A stretch of 64,000 bases of DNA from Allodiplogaster sudhausi. Its lineage: Eukaryota > Nematoda > Chromadorea > Rhabditida > Diplogasteridae. Positions 62,149-64,000 of this stretch are shown here, in pieces. The notes beneath the pieces were generated by a model, which worked only from the letters and a program-made list of their open reading frames with translations, did no database searches and had not been told where the DNA came from. The position numbers and the translations under genes are program-made. The stretch is taken from positions 3,023,001 through 3,087,000 of the forward strand of contig CALZFC010000005.1 in assembly GCA_945643635.1 (NCBI GenBank). Direction: 5' to 3'. Every line of letters begins with the position of its first letter. Positions within the stretch are counted from its first letter, which is position 1.

Positions 62149-63017
62149 TCATGCAATTGCAGTATTGTCACCGCTGTTCAAATGTTACATTTTAAGTACA
62201 CATGCACGACTGTGAGTATGAGTTTCTCGGATAACAGCCAGCCATATTGACATTGATTTTCCATTGCTCAATTGTATAAGTACGTATATAGATGCAGGTA
62301 ACGGGACCCATTGTGTCTCCATTATACGAGAGAAAAAGATATTGCTAGTTTGGATCCAGTGGGTCTGATACCTATACCAGCGAAAAGGACTTAGCCCGTT
62401 GCTCAATTGTCTACTTGCTCAAATGTCGCAGGCGAGACCCACTGGGTCTACAAAGACCCCTTAATGCAGGGGAAGAAGATCTAGCCCGTTGCTCAAAAGT
62501 CGTTGCTCAAATGTCGTAGTTGGAACCCATTGGGTCTCATAGGCCCCCCAATACCAGGGACGAAGATTTCGCCCGTTGCTCAAATGTCGTTGCTCAAATG
62601 TCGTAGGCATTGACCCATTGGGTCTCATAGGCCCCCCAACGAAGATTTAGCCCGTTGCTCAAATGTCGTTGCTCAAATGTCGCAGGCATTGACCCATTGG
62701 GTCTCATAGGCCCCCGGCGAAGATTTAGCCCGTTGCTCAAAAGTCGTTGCTCAAATGTCATTGCTCAATTGTCGCAGGTGAAAGTGGTATTGGGTTTCAG
62801 AGGCCCCAATACCACTTCCAATACCAGAAGTGGTATCTAGCTCGTTGCTCATTTCCCATTGCTAAAAGTGTTCTATGATTGCTCGAATGTCGCTTTTGCT
62901 CTATTTCCATGGCGCTCTTTTGACTAGCTGCTCAAATGGACGACGTTTCGTTGCGATTAGGCTACGTTGCTCAAATGTTCCATTTCTCAAATGTCGTTGC
63001 TATTCTGTCATGGTCCC
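62149..63017 (-). repeat. Right arm of foldback element
   Basis: Carries the mirrored GTTGCTCAAATGTC units and the mirrored outer tip. Confidence 0.88.
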
Positions 63018-63025
63018 GCAATAAA
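63018..63025. repeat. 8-bp target-site duplication, right
   Basis: GCAATAAA, identical to 60644-60651. Confidence 0.7.
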
Positions 63026-63279
63026 TGGAGCGAGAGAGGGAGAGAAAGAGAGAAGGAGAAAGAGAGAGAGAAAGAGAGAGAGAAAGAAAGAGAGATAGAG
63101 AGATAGATGGAAATAAAGAAAAGGAGACAAAGAGAGGGAGAGAGAGAGAGAGAAGATGAAGATGAAGAAGACGACGATGCCAGAAGATCGAGAAGTCATT
63201 TTTTGACTGATTGACCCGAGTTTGATAAAGGGAGCAAGTGAAAAGAAGCTTCAGGCACGCGTCTGGGAGTAGAGATTTC

Positions 63280-63840
63280 ACTGGCTGAGCCTGTGGGAAG
63301 AGAGATAAGATGACCAGACGACGAGAGAAAAGGGAAGAAGGATCAGTGAGAAGGAGAAAGAGTGAAGATTGCCAATGATTTGCCTCTTGATCATATCAAT
63401 CCGATCGATCATTTTGACACTAAACAGAAGATAACCTGAGGCCAGAGGATGACAAACAATCCGGAGGGAAATTGTGGCCTGGCTCACACTTCCCTCGAAC
63501 TGACTCAGCTCGTGCCTGGGGAGCCTATTGAGTTAGGCCCAACCCAGGAACGCTAGGCATGCTATCCCTTTCTCTCAGCGAGTACGCTTCCGGAATATGA
63601 GAAGGATGAGCCGAGAATGAAGGAGGAATGAGAGAGACAGAGAAAGAGAAAAAGAGAGAGAGAAGGGAAGAGAGAGAGAGGAAGAGATATGTATATAGAG
63701 AGATCTTCTTCGTCCAAGATACACAACCCCTTGTACATGGGTTGGCAGTAGTAGAAGAAGTCCATCCTTTCAAACTCCTGCCTATCCTTCATTTTCACAA
63801 GGGTTTGTTTTGACATACAGAAATCGGCTATGCTATGCAT
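63280..63840 (-). CDS. Unidentified gene fragment (hypothetical)
   Basis: Minus-strand exon-like frames. 63840 down to about 63700 reads MHSIADFCMSKQTLVKMKDR, then FERMDFFYYCQPMYKGLCIL ending DEED before a (GA)n-filled intron. About 63505-63430 reads SQFEGSVSQATISLRIVCHP before a GTTATC donor. They look like conserved protein rather than noise, but I recognise no family. The gene may extend in either direction, and the first methionine may not be the true start. Confidence 0.4.
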
Positions 63841-64000
63841 TCTTTCCTTAGCGTTGCCGTTATCTTTTCATCAGAAAATTGGTCAAAAATTGATCATAAA
63901 TAAAAAAAATCTAGCAGGTAACAATGAATATTAGTTGGAATGCGCCTGGTGTGAGAGTTGGAAATCAAGGTCTCTTCTCTTCTCTTCTCTCTCTTTCTCC

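Larger units (their letters stand above)
60652..63017. mobile_element. Non-autonomous long-inverted-repeat (foldback) transposon
   Basis: 2366 bp. The ends share ACCATGnCAGAATAGCAACG in inverted orientation. Arms are about 60652-61472 and 62149-63017. The arms contain many copies of the unit GACATTTGAGCAACG and a larger unit of about 85-100 bp carrying GGGCTAAATCTTCG and CCTATGAGACCCAATGGGT. The core of about 680 bp (61473-62148) has no long frame. The 8-bp flanking duplication suggests a hAT-like transposase acting in trans, but the tips do not look like a standard hAT end, so the family is open. Confidence 0.85.

Overview
This window is animal nuclear DNA, almost certainly from a nematode. 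Genes have many small introns, often 50-200 bp. One gene encodes a 127-residue major sperm protein (MSP), a family diagnostic of nematodes. Other genes belong to families well represented in nematodes: DUF288/STELLO-type glycosyltransferase, CLH chloride channel, rapsyn, ONECUT and paracaspase. (CT)n/(GA)n microsatellites are very abundant. I cannot name the species; a rhabditid or diplogastrid worm is plausible.

Layout, left to right. The 3' end of a CLC-type chloride channel gene (+) is cut by the window edge (352-1081). A DUF288/STELLO-type glycosyltransferase gene (-) covers 1485-6239. From 7525 to 12996 there is a broken MSP copy (-) whose second intron carries a roughly 5 kb long-inverted-repeat transposon flanked by TTAA. 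That transposon carries a 5'-truncated LINE inside its left arm. An intact MSP gene (+) lies head-to-head with the broken copy (13341-13959). A second, apparently complete chloride channel gene (+) runs 18971-26625, followed by a nucleoside hydrolase (+, 27657-29463). Convergent with it is a MALT1-type paracaspase (-, 30369-33713). An ONECUT CUT-homeobox gene (+) covers 35017-42278, and I could trace its 15 exons with every reading phase agreeing. A Cys-loop ligand-gated ion channel gene (-) with a very long extracellular N-terminal extension runs 44891-50858. A rapsyn gene (-) runs 54155-60046 and hosts a tRNA-Ile(AAU) gene in an intron. A second long-inverted-repeat transposon (60652-63017) has an 8-bp target duplication. 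The right edge holds an unidentified partial gene.

The genes do not form one pathway. Two juxtapositions may matter. Rapsyn, a scaffold that clusters Cys-loop acetylcholine receptors, lies next to and on the same strand as a Cys-loop receptor gene. The two chloride channel genes are tandem paralogs whose matching 3' exons have identical lengths.

The most informative structures are these: (1) the TTAA-flanked element, whose empty target site can be read from the intact MSP gene 5 kb away; (2) an unexpectedly high number of GC-AG introns, at least five, three of them fixed by conserved protein motifs or by an unavoidable reading-frame argument; (3) the extended Cys-loop receptor; and (4) intronic polypyrimidine microsatellites that mostly lie on the coding strand. 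Exon coordinates come from reading phases and protein conservation by eye. Outer gene limits are coding limits, not transcript ends.
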